Source of the DNA: Chloroflexota bacterium
GTDB taxonomy: Bacteria > Chloroflexota > UBA11872 > UBA12225
DNA length: 40,943 bases
Reading direction: 5' to 3'
Assembly (NCBI GenBank): GCA_009693165.1
Contig: SHXX01000011.1
Span: 1 to 40,943 of the forward strand
Part shown: positions 8,765-17,623 of the stretch, in pieces
Numbering within the stretch: position 1 is the first letter of the stretch
Layout of the letters: each line of letters starts with the position of its first letter
Made by a program: the position numbers and the translations under genes
The notes under the pieces: generated by a model
Database searches by the model: none
What the model saw: the letters and a program-made list of their open reading frames with translations, nothing else
Told to the model about the DNA's origin: nothing

Positions 8765-10147
8765 TCATCCAGATTTCCCCGCCACCGATCGCAGCAACGA
8801 AACGATGTTGTCAGCGGCTTCCGGGCGTGCCAGGCGTTGAGAAGCAGCACGCATGCTTTGGAGTCGTGAAGGGTCTTGAAGGAGGCTTTGAATGGTCGGC
8901 CAGAGCGCTGAGGGATCGGATGGACTGCTGCCGATTAGCGCGTCATCAGCGATGGTGATTGCTGCACCATGTTCGGTCAGAACGGTTGCGTTGTGGACCT
9001 GGTGGCCTCCGGCGAACGATCCAGGGACAAGGATTGACGGAACACCGATCATTGGTAATTCCGCCAGTGTTGACGCGCCTGCGCGACACACTACGATGTC
9101 ACTTGCTGCAAGTGCGTCAGCGATTCCACGGTGGAGATACTTGAACAAGTGATATCGGGTTCTGAGCTGTTCGCCAAGGCCAGATCGGATTGATCGGAGC
9201 CTCGGTTCGTCCGGCTCGCCACAGAGGTGGATGACGTCGGAGTGGTGGAGAAGTGGCTCCAGCACGTCGGCAATTGCGAAGTTGATACTCCGCGCGCCGC
9301 TACTGCCTCCCATCACCATGACAACATTCCGGCCGGTGGCAATCTTGAAGGCTTCTCGCCCCCGCTGACGGCTTGCATTATGGAAGTCTGGTCTGACCGG
9401 GTACCCGGTGACGACGAGCCGGGGATGTTTCCAATGGTCACGAGTGTTCGGGAAAGCGACCGCGATGCGTTCCGCAAGTGGCGCAAGTGTCTTGATGGCC
9501 ATGCCCGGCACCACGTCGGGCAGGAACACCACTATAGGCGTACGGCGCAAGCGGGCGGCAATGACGACGGGGGCGCTGACATAGCCACCGGTTACCAGGC
9601 ATGCATCAGGGCGGAAGGCGCCCATCGCGCGTGACGCTTGAGTGACTGCTCGCAGGAGACGGACGCCACCCAATGCGAGCCGTGGCGCGGAGACGCCACG
9701 TAGTTGCGACATCGAAAGCGACTGATGGGCTACCCCGGCATGAGCGAAGACTTCGGTGTCGATGCGTGAGGAACCGTGTAGGAATAAAGCGGCATTACCT
9801 CCGTTCGCGCGCGCGGAGGTCGTCTCCTCGGGCAATTGGTCGGCTCTTGGCCTCTGAACCGCATCTTCACGTCTCAGAACCTCGGCAACTGCGAGGGCGG
9901 GATAGATGTGGCCCGCAGTTCCGCCGCCCCCTACGACGACGCGGAGGGCGCGTCCTCTGACGGGTCCACCTGCACTGCCCATCACTTGGCTTTCGTATGG
10001 CATTGCGTCACTCGTCAAGGGCACACCGGCCAGTTTCGCATCGTGCAGGTTGAGGCTTGCCGGGCCCCGCCGTTCGCTGACGAACGTTGGGCCTTCTTGG
10101 TTTGCCTCAACGAAACCTGGCGAACTGAAGGCCGCGAAGTTCATCAC
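8765..10147 (-). CDS. murG: lipid II synthase MurG (GlcNAc transferase)
   Basis: Membrane-associated GT-B glycosyltransferase that adds GlcNAc to lipid I, giving lipid II on the inner leaflet. Recognisable motifs are GGGGTAGHIYPALAVAE (G-loop 1), 'CLVTGGYVSAP', MGGSSGARSIN (G-loop 2), CRAGASTLAEL and 'GGHQVHNATVLTEHGAA'. The start is unresolved. GTG 10147 is 12 bp after ftsW and would suit coupling, but it adds about 65 residues that do not resemble MurG. ATG 10003 or ATG 9982 would give about 412 or 405 residues, nearer to family size. Between the first helix and the second strand there is an extra, polar stretch of about 20-25 residues (AVQRPRADQL...ARANGGN) that I do not know from typical MurG proteins. 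Confidence 0.94.
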   Translation of the reverse strand: MMNFAAFSSPGFVEANQEGPTFVSERRGPASLNLHDAKLAGVPLTSDAMPYESQVMGSAGGPVRGRALRVVVGGGGTAGHIYPALAVAEVLRREDAVQRPRADQLPEETTSARANGGNAALFLHGSSRIDTEVFAHAGVAHQSLSMSQLRGVSAPRLALGGVRLLRAVTQASRAMGAFRPDACLVTGGYVSAPVVIAARLRRTPIVVFLPDVVPGMAIKTLAPLAERIAVAFPNTRDHWKHPRLVVTGYPVRPDFHNASRQRGREAFKIATGRNVVMVMGGSSGARSINFAIADVLEPLLHHSDVIHLCGEPDEPRLRSIRSGLGEQLRTRYHLFKYLHRGIADALAASDIVVCRAGASTLAELPMIGVPSILVPGSFAGGHQVHNATVLTEHGAAITIADDALIGSSPSDPSALWPTIQSLLQDPSRLQSMRAASQRLARPEAADNIVSLLRSVAGKSG

Positions 10148-10159
10148 GCAAGTCGTTGG

Positions 10160-11812
10160 CTAACCAGTTTGGCGCATGGCCGCCACCGAGCGTCTCCACC
10201 ATCCGACAGCAAGCCGCGAAGTGGGCGCTGACTGCCCGCAGTACGTGGATATGCTGAGGAGAACGCCACACGAGGCTAACGTGGTGATGAGGGAGGAGCC
10301 TCCGTAGCTGAAAAACGGGAGCGTAATTCCGGTGAAGGGAACACTGCTCGTCATCACAGCCATGTTGAGAAACCCCTGGAACGCGATGCCAAACGTCAGC
10401 CCGGTGGCAATATATCGGCCGAGGGTGTCCGGCGCACGTCCCGCGATCACCATTCCCCGATACAGAAAAACTGTGAACATGGCGAGGGTAATGAGGGTCC
10501 CGATGAGCCCAAACTCTTCGCCGATCACCGCGAAGATGCTGTCCGTGTTCGGATAGGGGAGAAACAGAAATTTCTGCCTACCCATGCCGAACCCGACACC
10601 TTTCATTCCTCCGGAACCAAGGGCAAGGAGCGATTGCACCACGTGGTACCCGTCCTTTTGGGGATCGTCGAAAGGCGCGAGAAAGGTGGTGAACCGTGCC
10701 ATCCGGTAGGGTTCAATCCACGTCAGCAGAGCGATCATCCCGACTCCCAATGCCGCCATGGCACCGAATACCATCCAAGGCGCACCAGCAACGAGATAGA
10801 CGCAAGCACCTGTCGCCAGGATCACGATTGTTGTGCCTAGATCGGGTTGGAGCATCACCAGAATGGCAACCAAGCCATAGAGGAGCGCGTAGGGCGTGAG
10901 ACCGGACTTGATGGTCCGGGCACCTGTCCTTGAAGCTGCAAAGATACTTGCCAATATGATTACCAGGATTGGCTTTATGAACTCACTCGGCTGAAACTGC
11001 ATGCCGAAAAGATTTATCCAACGTGCTGCACCGTTTATCCTGACCCCTAACTCCAAACCTGGGACCGAGATCAGGACTAAGGTGATAATCAATGCAATCG
11101 CAAGTAGTGGGGCAAATCTGGGTAGCATGCGGTAATCGAGAGCCCACAGGCCACAGAGTGCGACGATCCCGATAGCCGCCGAACCCAACTGGCGCCACAG
11201 AAAGTGCAATTGATCCCTGTACTGCGTATATGCGGTCACCAGGCTGGCGCTCTGCATTGCGCAAACCCCGGTTACCAGCATGATGAAGATGAGGGCAAGT
11301 AACGGCCCATCGGGAGGGCTCTTTTGGGCAACTTGGTCTTCAGCATTCGTGGTCCATCGGGCCCGCCAGCCACTGACGAACCCACCCGTAAAGGGATTGA
11401 ATGGCGCACCGATCTCTGCATTGGAAGCCGGAGGGGGTTCTCTCCTGACATTCGACGACGTTTCGTTGCAGGGAAGCGACGGACCAGCATCCGGTGAACT
11501 CACGGCGCCACGTTCCTCGTGCACCGCTGATCGTCGCGAAGCAGGTGCAGGCTTGCCGAATTCCCGGAACGATCGGGTCAAGCTGCCAAGTAAGCCGCCA
11601 TCACTTGGTCGAACTTTCGGCCGGAGCGTTTCGGCCCGACTTGCTCTCCGGTGACGTGCTGGCGTGGCATCATCTGGGGGAGCGATTATGGGGATACCCG
11701 ACGCACTGATTCCCACGGCTTCACCGATTTGCGATCCAGATGAAGAAGGCATCCCAATCCGCGCATGTGCGCGGCGAGGTGCTTCGAATGAAGGTCGGTT
11801 TCGAGTGAACAT
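10160..11812 (-). CDS. ftsW: SEDS-family glycan polymerase FtsW with a long cytoplasmic N-terminus
   Basis: Polytopic glycosyltransferase that polymerises lipid II at the septum with its partner FtsI. The membrane core contains RINGAARWINL, 'FQPSEFIK', LQPDLGTTIV, 'PYPNTDSIFAVIGEEFGLIG' and the signature region ending 'GITLPFFSYGGSS', all typical of FtsW/RodA. From ATG 11812 (AGGA about 5 nt upstream) the product is 550 residues. The first membrane helix begins only at about residue 169. The preceding 168 residues are Pro, Ser, Arg and Ala rich and look disordered, whereas usual FtsW N-termini are a few tens of residues. The frame is open 59 codons farther upstream, but that would overlap mraY. 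A RodA-like role cannot be excluded by sequence, though the dcw position favours FtsW. Confidence 0.94.
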   Translation of the reverse strand: MFTRNRPSFEAPRRAHARIGMPSSSGSQIGEAVGISASGIPIIAPPDDATPARHRRASRAETLRPKVRPSDGGLLGSLTRSFREFGKPAPASRRSAVHEERGAVSSPDAGPSLPCNETSSNVRREPPPASNAEIGAPFNPFTGGFVSGWRARWTTNAEDQVAQKSPPDGPLLALIFIMLVTGVCAMQSASLVTAYTQYRDQLHFLWRQLGSAAIGIVALCGLWALDYRMLPRFAPLLAIALIITLVLISVPGLELGVRINGAARWINLFGMQFQPSEFIKPILVIILASIFAASRTGARTIKSGLTPYALLYGLVAILVMLQPDLGTTIVILATGACVYLVAGAPWMVFGAMAALGVGMIALLTWIEPYRMARFTTFLAPFDDPQKDGYHVVQSLLALGSGGMKGVGFGMGRQKFLFLPYPNTDSIFAVIGEEFGLIGTLITLAMFTVFLYRGMVIAGRAPDTLGRYIATGLTFGIAFQGFLNMAVMTSSVPFTGITLPFFSYGGSSLITTLASCGVLLSISTYCGQSAPTSRLAVGWWRRSVAAMRQTG

Positions 11813-11870
11813 CGCGTCCTGTCGTTCCCATCCACATGTCAAGGGCTGTATGTGATGCCTAGACCAGCTT

Positions 11871-12794
11871 TCATTGCTGCGATGCGAGGATTGCGACGAT
11901 TGCCCCCACTGCGCCAGCAATCCAGAACCTCTGAACAACCCAGGTCTCTTTCCATCCAACGCGCTCAAAGTGATGATGGAGGGGGGCATACCGCAGGATC
12001 CGACGACCGCGGATTTTCATGCTCAGCACTTGTGCGATGTCTGCGAGGGCGTTTGCAACAAACACGATGCCCGCCGGGATCAGAAGAAATGGTTCGCCAA
12101 GGAGCAAGGCGATCACCCCGAGCAGGCCTCCCAGTGGCAAGGAACCAGCATCTCCCATCCACATCTGTGCCGGGAATGCGTTGAACCAGAGATAGGCCAG
12201 AATGCCTCCCACGAGCGTGGCGCAGAGCGAGGCGGTTGTGACATCGCCCCGCGTCGTTGCAATTACCCAGAAAGCCAGGAAGGCCAAACTGCAGGTAGTT
12301 GCTGCGAGGCTGTCGAGCCCGTCAGTGATTGCGACGGAGCTGGTCGTGGCAACCAAGACGAACGCTGCAAACACGATGTATCCCCACCATGGCAGCGGGA
12401 TCAGTCCGAAGAATGGCACGTGAACCAAACCGCGTCCACTTAACTGGATTGCATACGCTGCCACGACGCTTACAACGATTTCAACCACCCACTTGAAAGC
12501 GGGGGATAGACCGGCAGAACGTGTCTTGCCGACCAGTGTCCTCAAGTCATCGACGATGCCAAGCGCCCCCAAGGCAAGTGCGACTCCGAGTGGGATCAAA
12601 ACGTCCCAGCGGCCGGCAGTTAGGCAGTAGATGGAAATCACTGTCAGGACAGGCACCAGGAACACGATGCCACCCATCGTTGGCGTACCTGCCTTGTGGG
12701 CGTGTTCTTCTGGTTCGCTCGGATTAAGTTGCTTGCCCAATTGGCGTCGCTGGAGGAACCCAAGCCATCGGGGTCCGAGGGCGAATCCGAACAC
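11871..12794 (-). CDS. mraY: phospho-N-acetylmuramoyl-pentapeptide-transferase MraY
   Basis: Integral membrane enzyme that transfers phospho-MurNAc-pentapeptide to undecaprenyl phosphate, making lipid I. Family motifs are HAHKAGTPTMGG, WMGDAGSLPLGG and the C-terminal 'PLHHHFERVGWKE'. The coordinates given start at GTG 12794 (307 residues), the only conventional start in the frame, but this cuts the first membrane helix in half. The frame is open upstream to a TGA at 12861-12863. In that stretch a CTG at 12828-12830 lies 7 nt after AGGAGA (12838-12843) and would restore a complete helix (LGTPLALALVTFVFGFALGP) and a normal 319-residue length. I therefore think translation starts at CTG 12830. 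The gene lies 48 nt after murF by that start. murD, often next in such clusters, is absent. Confidence 0.95.
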   Translation of the reverse strand: MFGFALGPRWLGFLQRRQLGKQLNPSEPEEHAHKAGTPTMGGIVFLVPVLTVISIYCLTAGRWDVLIPLGVALALGALGIVDDLRTLVGKTRSAGLSPAFKWVVEIVVSVVAAYAIQLSGRGLVHVPFFGLIPLPWWGYIVFAAFVLVATTSSVAITDGLDSLAATTCSLAFLAFWVIATTRGDVTTASLCATLVGGILAYLWFNAFPAQMWMGDAGSLPLGGLLGVIALLLGEPFLLIPAGIVFVANALADIAQVLSMKIRGRRILRYAPLHHHFERVGWKETWVVQRFWIAGAVGAIVAILASQQ

Positions 12795-12878
12795 GAACGT
12801 GACAAGTGCGAGTGCTAACGGAGTTCCCAGGGCTTCGTCTCCTGATCGAAGGTTGGTGGTTCAGGTTTGGGCTGAGTA

Positions 12879-14486
12879 CTACCCTTCGATAGAAGACGCG
12901 CTTGAGATGCCGGTGGACGCACTTCCGAATGCCTCTTGCAACATGGCCACGACACCTTCCATCCGCATGCCCCGCGACCCCTTAACCAGAACGGTCCACG
13001 GTCCGGAGCGGCCAGCCAATGTGTTCCATGATGTCAACGCAGGCACCACATCTCGGGCGGCCGAAACGCGCAGGATTGCGTCTTGGTCCATCCCGTTGCG
13101 AGCAGCCTCGCTTGCAATCCCCGTGGCTGCCGTTCCAGTCGCCACAAGCAGGTCGGCGCGACCTTTTACCGCCTCTCCCACGATCCGGTGTGCCTCGGCT
13201 TCGAAGTTACCGAGCTCAAACATGTCCCCGAGAACCGCGATGCGAAGGCCGGGTTGCGATGCCAGGACATCAAGCGCAGCGATGCAAGACGCCGGACTGG
13301 CATTGTAAGTGTCATCAAGCACGGTGACTTCGGGGGAGATGGTTATCGCCCTGATCCGGGGTGCTTCAAGTGGTTGCTCAAGGGCCTCGACAATTCCCTC
13401 CCACGAACAACCAGCGACGACCCCGACGGTGGCTGCCGCGAGGGCGCCGGTCAGGAAGTGGCGTCCGATCAATGGAAGCCTGACCCGGTGACGATGCCCC
13501 TGGTAGACGAGGGTGAAAAGTGTTCCCTTGAGCCCAACCGCCTCGACGTCAGTGGCACGAACCGTTGCACCTTCGGCCTCGCCAAAGGTCAGTACATTCG
13601 CAACCGTTCGTGATGCCATCCGTGCGACCCGTGGGTCGTCGGCGTTCAGGATTGCGAATCCGTCGGGTGGCAGCGCTTCCACAAGGCGCCCCTCCTCGAG
13701 TTCAACGGTATCGATATCGTTCAACTGGTGGAGGTGCTCGGCGTCAATCCGAGTAATCACCGCCATTGTCGGGCCGGCAATTTCTGCGAAGCGGACCATT
13801 TCACCTATTGCCGAAATCCCGATCTCCAAGGCAGCAAAGGTGTGTTCACTTGTCAGGCGCAAGAGGGTGAACGGCAGACCGAGTTCGTTGTTGAAGTTGC
13901 CCGCCGTGCGCAAAACGCGGTGACGCGTGCCGAGGACCGCTGCGACGAGGTCCTTCGTCGTTGTCTTGCCGACACTTCCGGCAATCGCCACGATGGGTGT
14001 CGACAGGCGTTGGCGCCACCAAATGGCAAGGTCCTGTAATGCCGTCATCGTTCCAGTTTCGCGATCGACGAGGATCAGCACGTGTTCAGGCAATTGGGGT
14101 CCGGCTGCGCCAGTCACGGGTGTTCCTGCGTGCGGTCCCACACGCTGCATAGGGGTTTGAAGTACGTCTGGACCGGTATCAATTACGACGGTTCGTCCGC
14201 TGGAAACCTGTCCCTCGAGATTTGCCGGAACGTGATCGACGATTGCTGCGATTGCCCCGTTCGCAAAGGCATCCGCGACGAAGGCATGCCCGTCACGGTG
14301 GGCACCTCGGATAGCGATGAACAGGCCGTTGGGTCCCATTGGGGGGTGGCCATCTGTCCTTGAGGACATCGAAACGGCTAGAAACCGAGGGGCCACATTT
14401 GGATTGTTTGAGACCGTCGACACGGCCCCCATGGATCTCCCCGTCCAGGTGACCAGGTCATCAAGGCCGAACATCCTTGATCGCAT
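12879..14486 (-). CDS. murF: UDP-MurNAc-tripeptide--D-alanyl-D-alanine ligase
   Basis: ATP-dependent Mur ligase that adds D-Ala-D-Ala to complete the UDP-MurNAc-pentapeptide. From ATG 14486, which has GGGAGG 7 nt upstream, it is 535 residues, longer than the common 450-480. The substrate domain includes 'GLFIAIRGAHRDGHAFVADAFANGAIAA'. The P-loop is GSVGKTTTK (170-178), followed by 'RTAGNFNNELGLPFTLL', 'EIGISAIGEM' and the C-terminal domain motif 'DDTYNASPASCIAALD'. The extra length lies mainly in a Pro/Gly-rich insertion at about residues 104-145, before the strand leading to 'ALQDLAIWWR'. The frame stays open 50 codons upstream of the chosen start, but that part is not Mur-like and has no ribosome site. 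Confidence 0.95.
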   Translation of the reverse strand: MRSRMFGLDDLVTWTGRSMGAVSTVSNNPNVAPRFLAVSMSSRTDGHPPMGPNGLFIAIRGAHRDGHAFVADAFANGAIAAIVDHVPANLEGQVSSGRTVVIDTGPDVLQTPMQRVGPHAGTPVTGAAGPQLPEHVLILVDRETGTMTALQDLAIWWRQRLSTPIVAIAGSVGKTTTKDLVAAVLGTRHRVLRTAGNFNNELGLPFTLLRLTSEHTFAALEIGISAIGEMVRFAEIAGPTMAVITRIDAEHLHQLNDIDTVELEEGRLVEALPPDGFAILNADDPRVARMASRTVANVLTFGEAEGATVRATDVEAVGLKGTLFTLVYQGHRHRVRLPLIGRHFLTGALAAATVGVVAGCSWEGIVEALEQPLEAPRIRAITISPEVTVLDDTYNASPASCIAALDVLASQPGLRIAVLGDMFELGNFEAEAHRIVGEAVKGRADLLVATGTAATGIASEAARNGMDQDAILRVSAARDVVPALTSWNTLAGRSGPWTVLVKGSRGMRMEGVVAMLQEAFGSASTGISSASSIEG

Positions 14487-14625
14487 GGTGAGGCCTCCCA
14501 TATCTCTCGTTTGGCCATTCGGGACATCCGTGGGGTTTATCGCCCCCCAGAACGGTGGATGGCGACCGCGGGGTAGTCGTGCACCTTCCGAAGGAGTGCA
14601 ATGGATTCCGACAGTGCACTCCTCA

Positions 14626-16977
14626 TCACCGGGCACGAACAGGAGTGCGAATTACCTGGGCGGTGGCGGTCTCAATGATTTGTGCGATTGATGCGGTGGC
14701 AGACGGGCGTGCTGGCGGTGACGATTGTCTGTCAGGGACAGGAGTAGTTCCACGATTTGCCGCCGCCAGTGTTACCGCGTCAGTCGAAAGTGCCCGAGGG
14801 GTTGCCTGGGGTGTTCGAGTTGGTTGCGTCGGAACGGATTGCTGGTTGGAGACCGGTTGGCCCGCTCCATTTCGGAGAATCGCAGGTACCGCCGGTTTCG
14901 GTTCACGGCCACTGCCATCTCCTGCACGCGGTGTGCCTGTAGGCGTCGTCAGTGCGTTCGCGATCGATCGGGCTTCGGCGGTTGCGACGCCTGGAGGGAT
15001 GGCTTCCGTCCTTGGAACCTTGAGATAGCGTGTCAGTTCCTGGCCGATAATTGCGAATGCAGGCTTCGCAATAAGTGATCCCCAAGGCTCGTCCTTAGGC
15101 CGATCTATCTTGACGAGGATCACGAACTGAGGATCCGAGGCCGGGACGGCGCCAATGAATGACGCGATTGTCTGGGTCACGTCGTAGCCACCGGCGACGG
15201 GAATGCTTGCGGTCCCGGTCTTGCCAGCGACCTGGAACCCCGGGACCAACGTGCCTCGCGTCTCGCCGTTCTCGGCGGACCGAAACAGCATTTTCAATAG
15301 TGATGCCGCGGTCTCACGAGTGATCGCCTGACGGACAATCTGCGGACGGACCTGTTCAACCATTTCGCCCGTGACAGGGTTGACAACGGCCTTCACAATG
15401 AACGGGCGCATCAAGAGGCCACCGTTGGCGACCGCAGACACTGCGGTAACAATTTGCATCGGTGTCACAGCGATTGCCTGGCCGAATGAGTTGGTCGCCA
15501 AATCGACTTCAGCCCAGTCCGAGGATTTAGGATTTTTGACAATCCCGATCCCTTCTCCCTGAAGTTCAACCTTGGTTTGAGCACCAAAACCAAATGCGGT
15601 GACGTATCGATAAAAAAGCGTCTTGCCGAGCCGGAAGGCAGTCCAGCTTGCGCCGATGTTGCTACTTTTCTCAAGCAACTGCGTCATGGTGATCCGCCCA
15701 TTCGCCTTGCCGTCCCAGTTATGGATCGTGTATCCGCCGATGGACAGCGCGCCGGAATCGTCCATGGTCGTATCAGGTGTGACGAGGCGTTCGTTGAGCG
15801 CGGCTGCCATCGTGATGACCTTGAAGGTTGAACCCGGCTCGTAGGCGAAAGTGATTGCAGGGTTCGTCAGGATTTCTGGGTTACGGGCCGCCTCCGCGTA
15901 CCGGTTTGGATCGAAGGTCGGCTGGTTCGCCATCGCGAGGATCTCGCCGGTCTTAGGGTTCATGACGATCACCGTGCCACCGTCGGCCCTGTGTTCGATC
16001 ACGGCGCGCTCGAGTTCACGTTCCGCGATGTACTGGATAGTCCGGTCCATCGTGAGGATCAGATCCATGCCATCGAGTGGCGGACGCCAGTCGCGGTCAC
16101 TGAAGCCGATCTCGTTGCCAGCGGTGTCACGCTCTGCGCGAAGGTGTCCCGGAAGTCCGGCCAGTTCCTTGTTCCAGTAGCCTTCGAGCCCGTAATTTCC
16201 ATTTCCATCCCCGTCAACGAACCCAAGGACGTGCGATCCAAGCGAGCGCTCGGGATACGTCCGGCGTGTTGTCGGCTCGAGGAAAATGCCGGGCAGTGCC
16301 AGCGCGATGATTTGGTCAGAAATGGCTTGGTCTACACGGGTGCCACCGAGGAGGCGCACGTAGGGTTTGGTCTTGTCGGAAAGCAGTCGAAGGAGCTCAC
16401 TGGCATCTGTGCCGAGAACGGGCGCGAGTTTCGCCGCGACTTCCTCTGGACGACGTATCTGGTCGGGTACGGCAAAGATAAAGTCAACTGCGAGGTTTCC
16501 GGCAAGGAGTTCGCCAGCGGTATCACGGATGGTTCCGCGTCTTGCCGGAACTGCCGTATCCAAGGAATGCTGCGCGTTAAGTTGGACCGTCAACCGACCG
16601 GATTCCAGAACTTGCCAATGTATAAGTCGTAACGCGATCACGAAGGCTATCACCAACGGCACCCAGACTAGCACCCCTTGCCGGCTGCCAAACCATCGTC
16701 GGCTCCACGGGGCTGGAGCGGGAGCCTCATGGTCAGGTCCGGGCACCCCGACCCTTCCCCCAGGTGTCGATGGGTTCCCAATGGTGCGTGGTCGGGGTGC
16801 CGTCTGGGGTGTGGAGCGATCCCGCGGGCGATAGGGGCCATATCCAGAGATCAAGGACGCCTCCCGGTCGACAGGAAATGCTCCGTCAGCGGGGCGGTTG
16901 ATTGATCCACAGTGCGGAAGGGTGCCAGGTTTCCGGCTGTCACGGCCGGGCACTCCGGATCGGCGTCTCTCCAACAT
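14626..16977 (-). CDS. ftsI: septal transpeptidase (class B PBP, FtsI/PBP3 type)
   Basis: Bitopic D,D-transpeptidase that cross-links septal peptidoglycan with FtsW. The 783-residue product has a Pro/Arg-rich cytoplasmic N-terminus of about 100 residues, one membrane helix (about 102-119) and a dimerisation/pedestal domain beginning 'ARRGTIRDTAGELLA'. The transpeptidase domain carries Ser383-Thr-Phe-Lys386 (SxxK), Ser438-Ser-Asn440 (SxN) and Lys586-Thr-Gly588 (KTG). After the domain there is a tail of about 120 residues rich in Pro, Thr, Ala and Gln, in place of the PASTA domains seen in many Gram-positive homologues. ATG 16977 overlaps the end of the ftsL-like gene by 38 nt and has no good ribosome site, so translational coupling or a later start is possible. 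Confidence 0.95.
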   Translation of the reverse strand: MLERRRSGVPGRDSRKPGTLPHCGSINRPADGAFPVDREASLISGYGPYRPRDRSTPQTAPRPRTIGNPSTPGGRVGVPGPDHEAPAPAPWSRRWFGSRQGVLVWVPLVIAFVIALRLIHWQVLESGRLTVQLNAQHSLDTAVPARRGTIRDTAGELLAGNLAVDFIFAVPDQIRRPEEVAAKLAPVLGTDASELLRLLSDKTKPYVRLLGGTRVDQAISDQIIALALPGIFLEPTTRRTYPERSLGSHVLGFVDGDGNGNYGLEGYWNKELAGLPGHLRAERDTAGNEIGFSDRDWRPPLDGMDLILTMDRTIQYIAERELERAVIEHRADGGTVIVMNPKTGEILAMANQPTFDPNRYAEAARNPEILTNPAITFAYEPGSTFKVITMAAALNERLVTPDTTMDDSGALSIGGYTIHNWDGKANGRITMTQLLEKSSNIGASWTAFRLGKTLFYRYVTAFGFGAQTKVELQGEGIGIVKNPKSSDWAEVDLATNSFGQAIAVTPMQIVTAVSAVANGGLLMRPFIVKAVVNPVTGEMVEQVRPQIVRQAITRETAASLLKMLFRSAENGETRGTLVPGFQVAGKTGTASIPVAGGYDVTQTIASFIGAVPASDPQFVILVKIDRPKDEPWGSLIAKPAFAIIGQELTRYLKVPRTEAIPPGVATAEARSIANALTTPTGTPRAGDGSGREPKPAVPAILRNGAGQPVSNQQSVPTQPTRTPQATPRALSTDAVTLAAANRGTTPVPDRQSSPPARPSATASIAQIIETATAQVIRTPVRAR

Positions 16978-17557
16978 TCAGCGGAGGTAATTGAGGTCGC
17001 GACTGGTCGAAGTTTCCCGTGAGTGCATTCCAGATCTCATGGAGAGACGCGTTCACGGTGGTTTCAGGTTGCTTGATCAGAAGCGGCTCTTCCGGGACAC
17101 CTGGAAGGTGAAAGGTAATGCGCAGCGCGTTCTGCAATGACGGGTTTTCGAGGTGGGTTCGTGCCTGCGCATCACGAAGGCGCTGGTCGATGTCAATGGG
17201 CGACGGGCGCGAGCGGACGTAATCCGGAGACGTTGCAGGTACGAGACCAAGGCGGGTAGTCGCATCGCGTTCGATGCGGGTGAACGCCTGGAGTTCGGAC
17301 GCGCGGTTCAAAAGACGTTGTTCTTCACGTTCGAGGCGAACACGACGTTGTTCGAAATCACGAATGTCGTAGCCGGTCGCAGCGACTCTTGATGCCCCGG
17401 TCAGGTAAAGGATCACGATGACGGCGACGATGAACGCAATGAATAGGACCGGAAGTACTTGGGCGCCGATCGTGTTGAAGCTCTCGACCAATCCGTGTAA
17501 CACACGCCGGAGTGGCTGATCTTCGCCCGAGATTGATGGTGCCTTCATGGTCTTCAC
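16940..17557 (-). CDS. FtsL-like septum protein (one helix plus coiled coil)
   Basis: A 205-residue bitopic protein in the position of ftsL, between rsmH and ftsI. A short cytoplasmic lead precedes a membrane helix (about 34-54, 'LPVLFIAFIVAVIVILYLTG'). A heptad-like charged segment (about 65-105, 'FEQRRVRLEREEQRLLNRASELQ') follows, as in FtsL and FtsB. Next comes an element 'ERDATTRLGLVPATSPDYV' that resembles the short conserved 'A...GM..P' region of FtsL/DivIC. The extra C-terminal 80 residues are unusual for the family. GTG 17557 and ATG 17548 are both possible starts and neither has a clear ribosome site. Function is assigned from architecture and position, since FtsL sequences are poorly conserved. 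Confidence 0.75.
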   Translation of the reverse strand: MKTMKAPSISGEDQPLRRVLHGLVESFNTIGAQVLPVLFIAFIVAVIVILYLTGASRVAATGYDIRDFEQRRVRLEREEQRLLNRASELQAFTRIERDATTRLGLVPATSPDYVRSRPSPIDIDQRLRDAQARTHLENPSLQNALRITFHLPGVPEEPLLIKQPETTVNASLHEIWNALTGNFDQSRPQLPPLNVGETPIRSARP

Positions 17558-17623
17558 TGTCTGAGGAGGAGCGATTTCTGGTGAACGACGACGGCACGCC
17601 CGGGAAAATGATCTATCGCGGTG

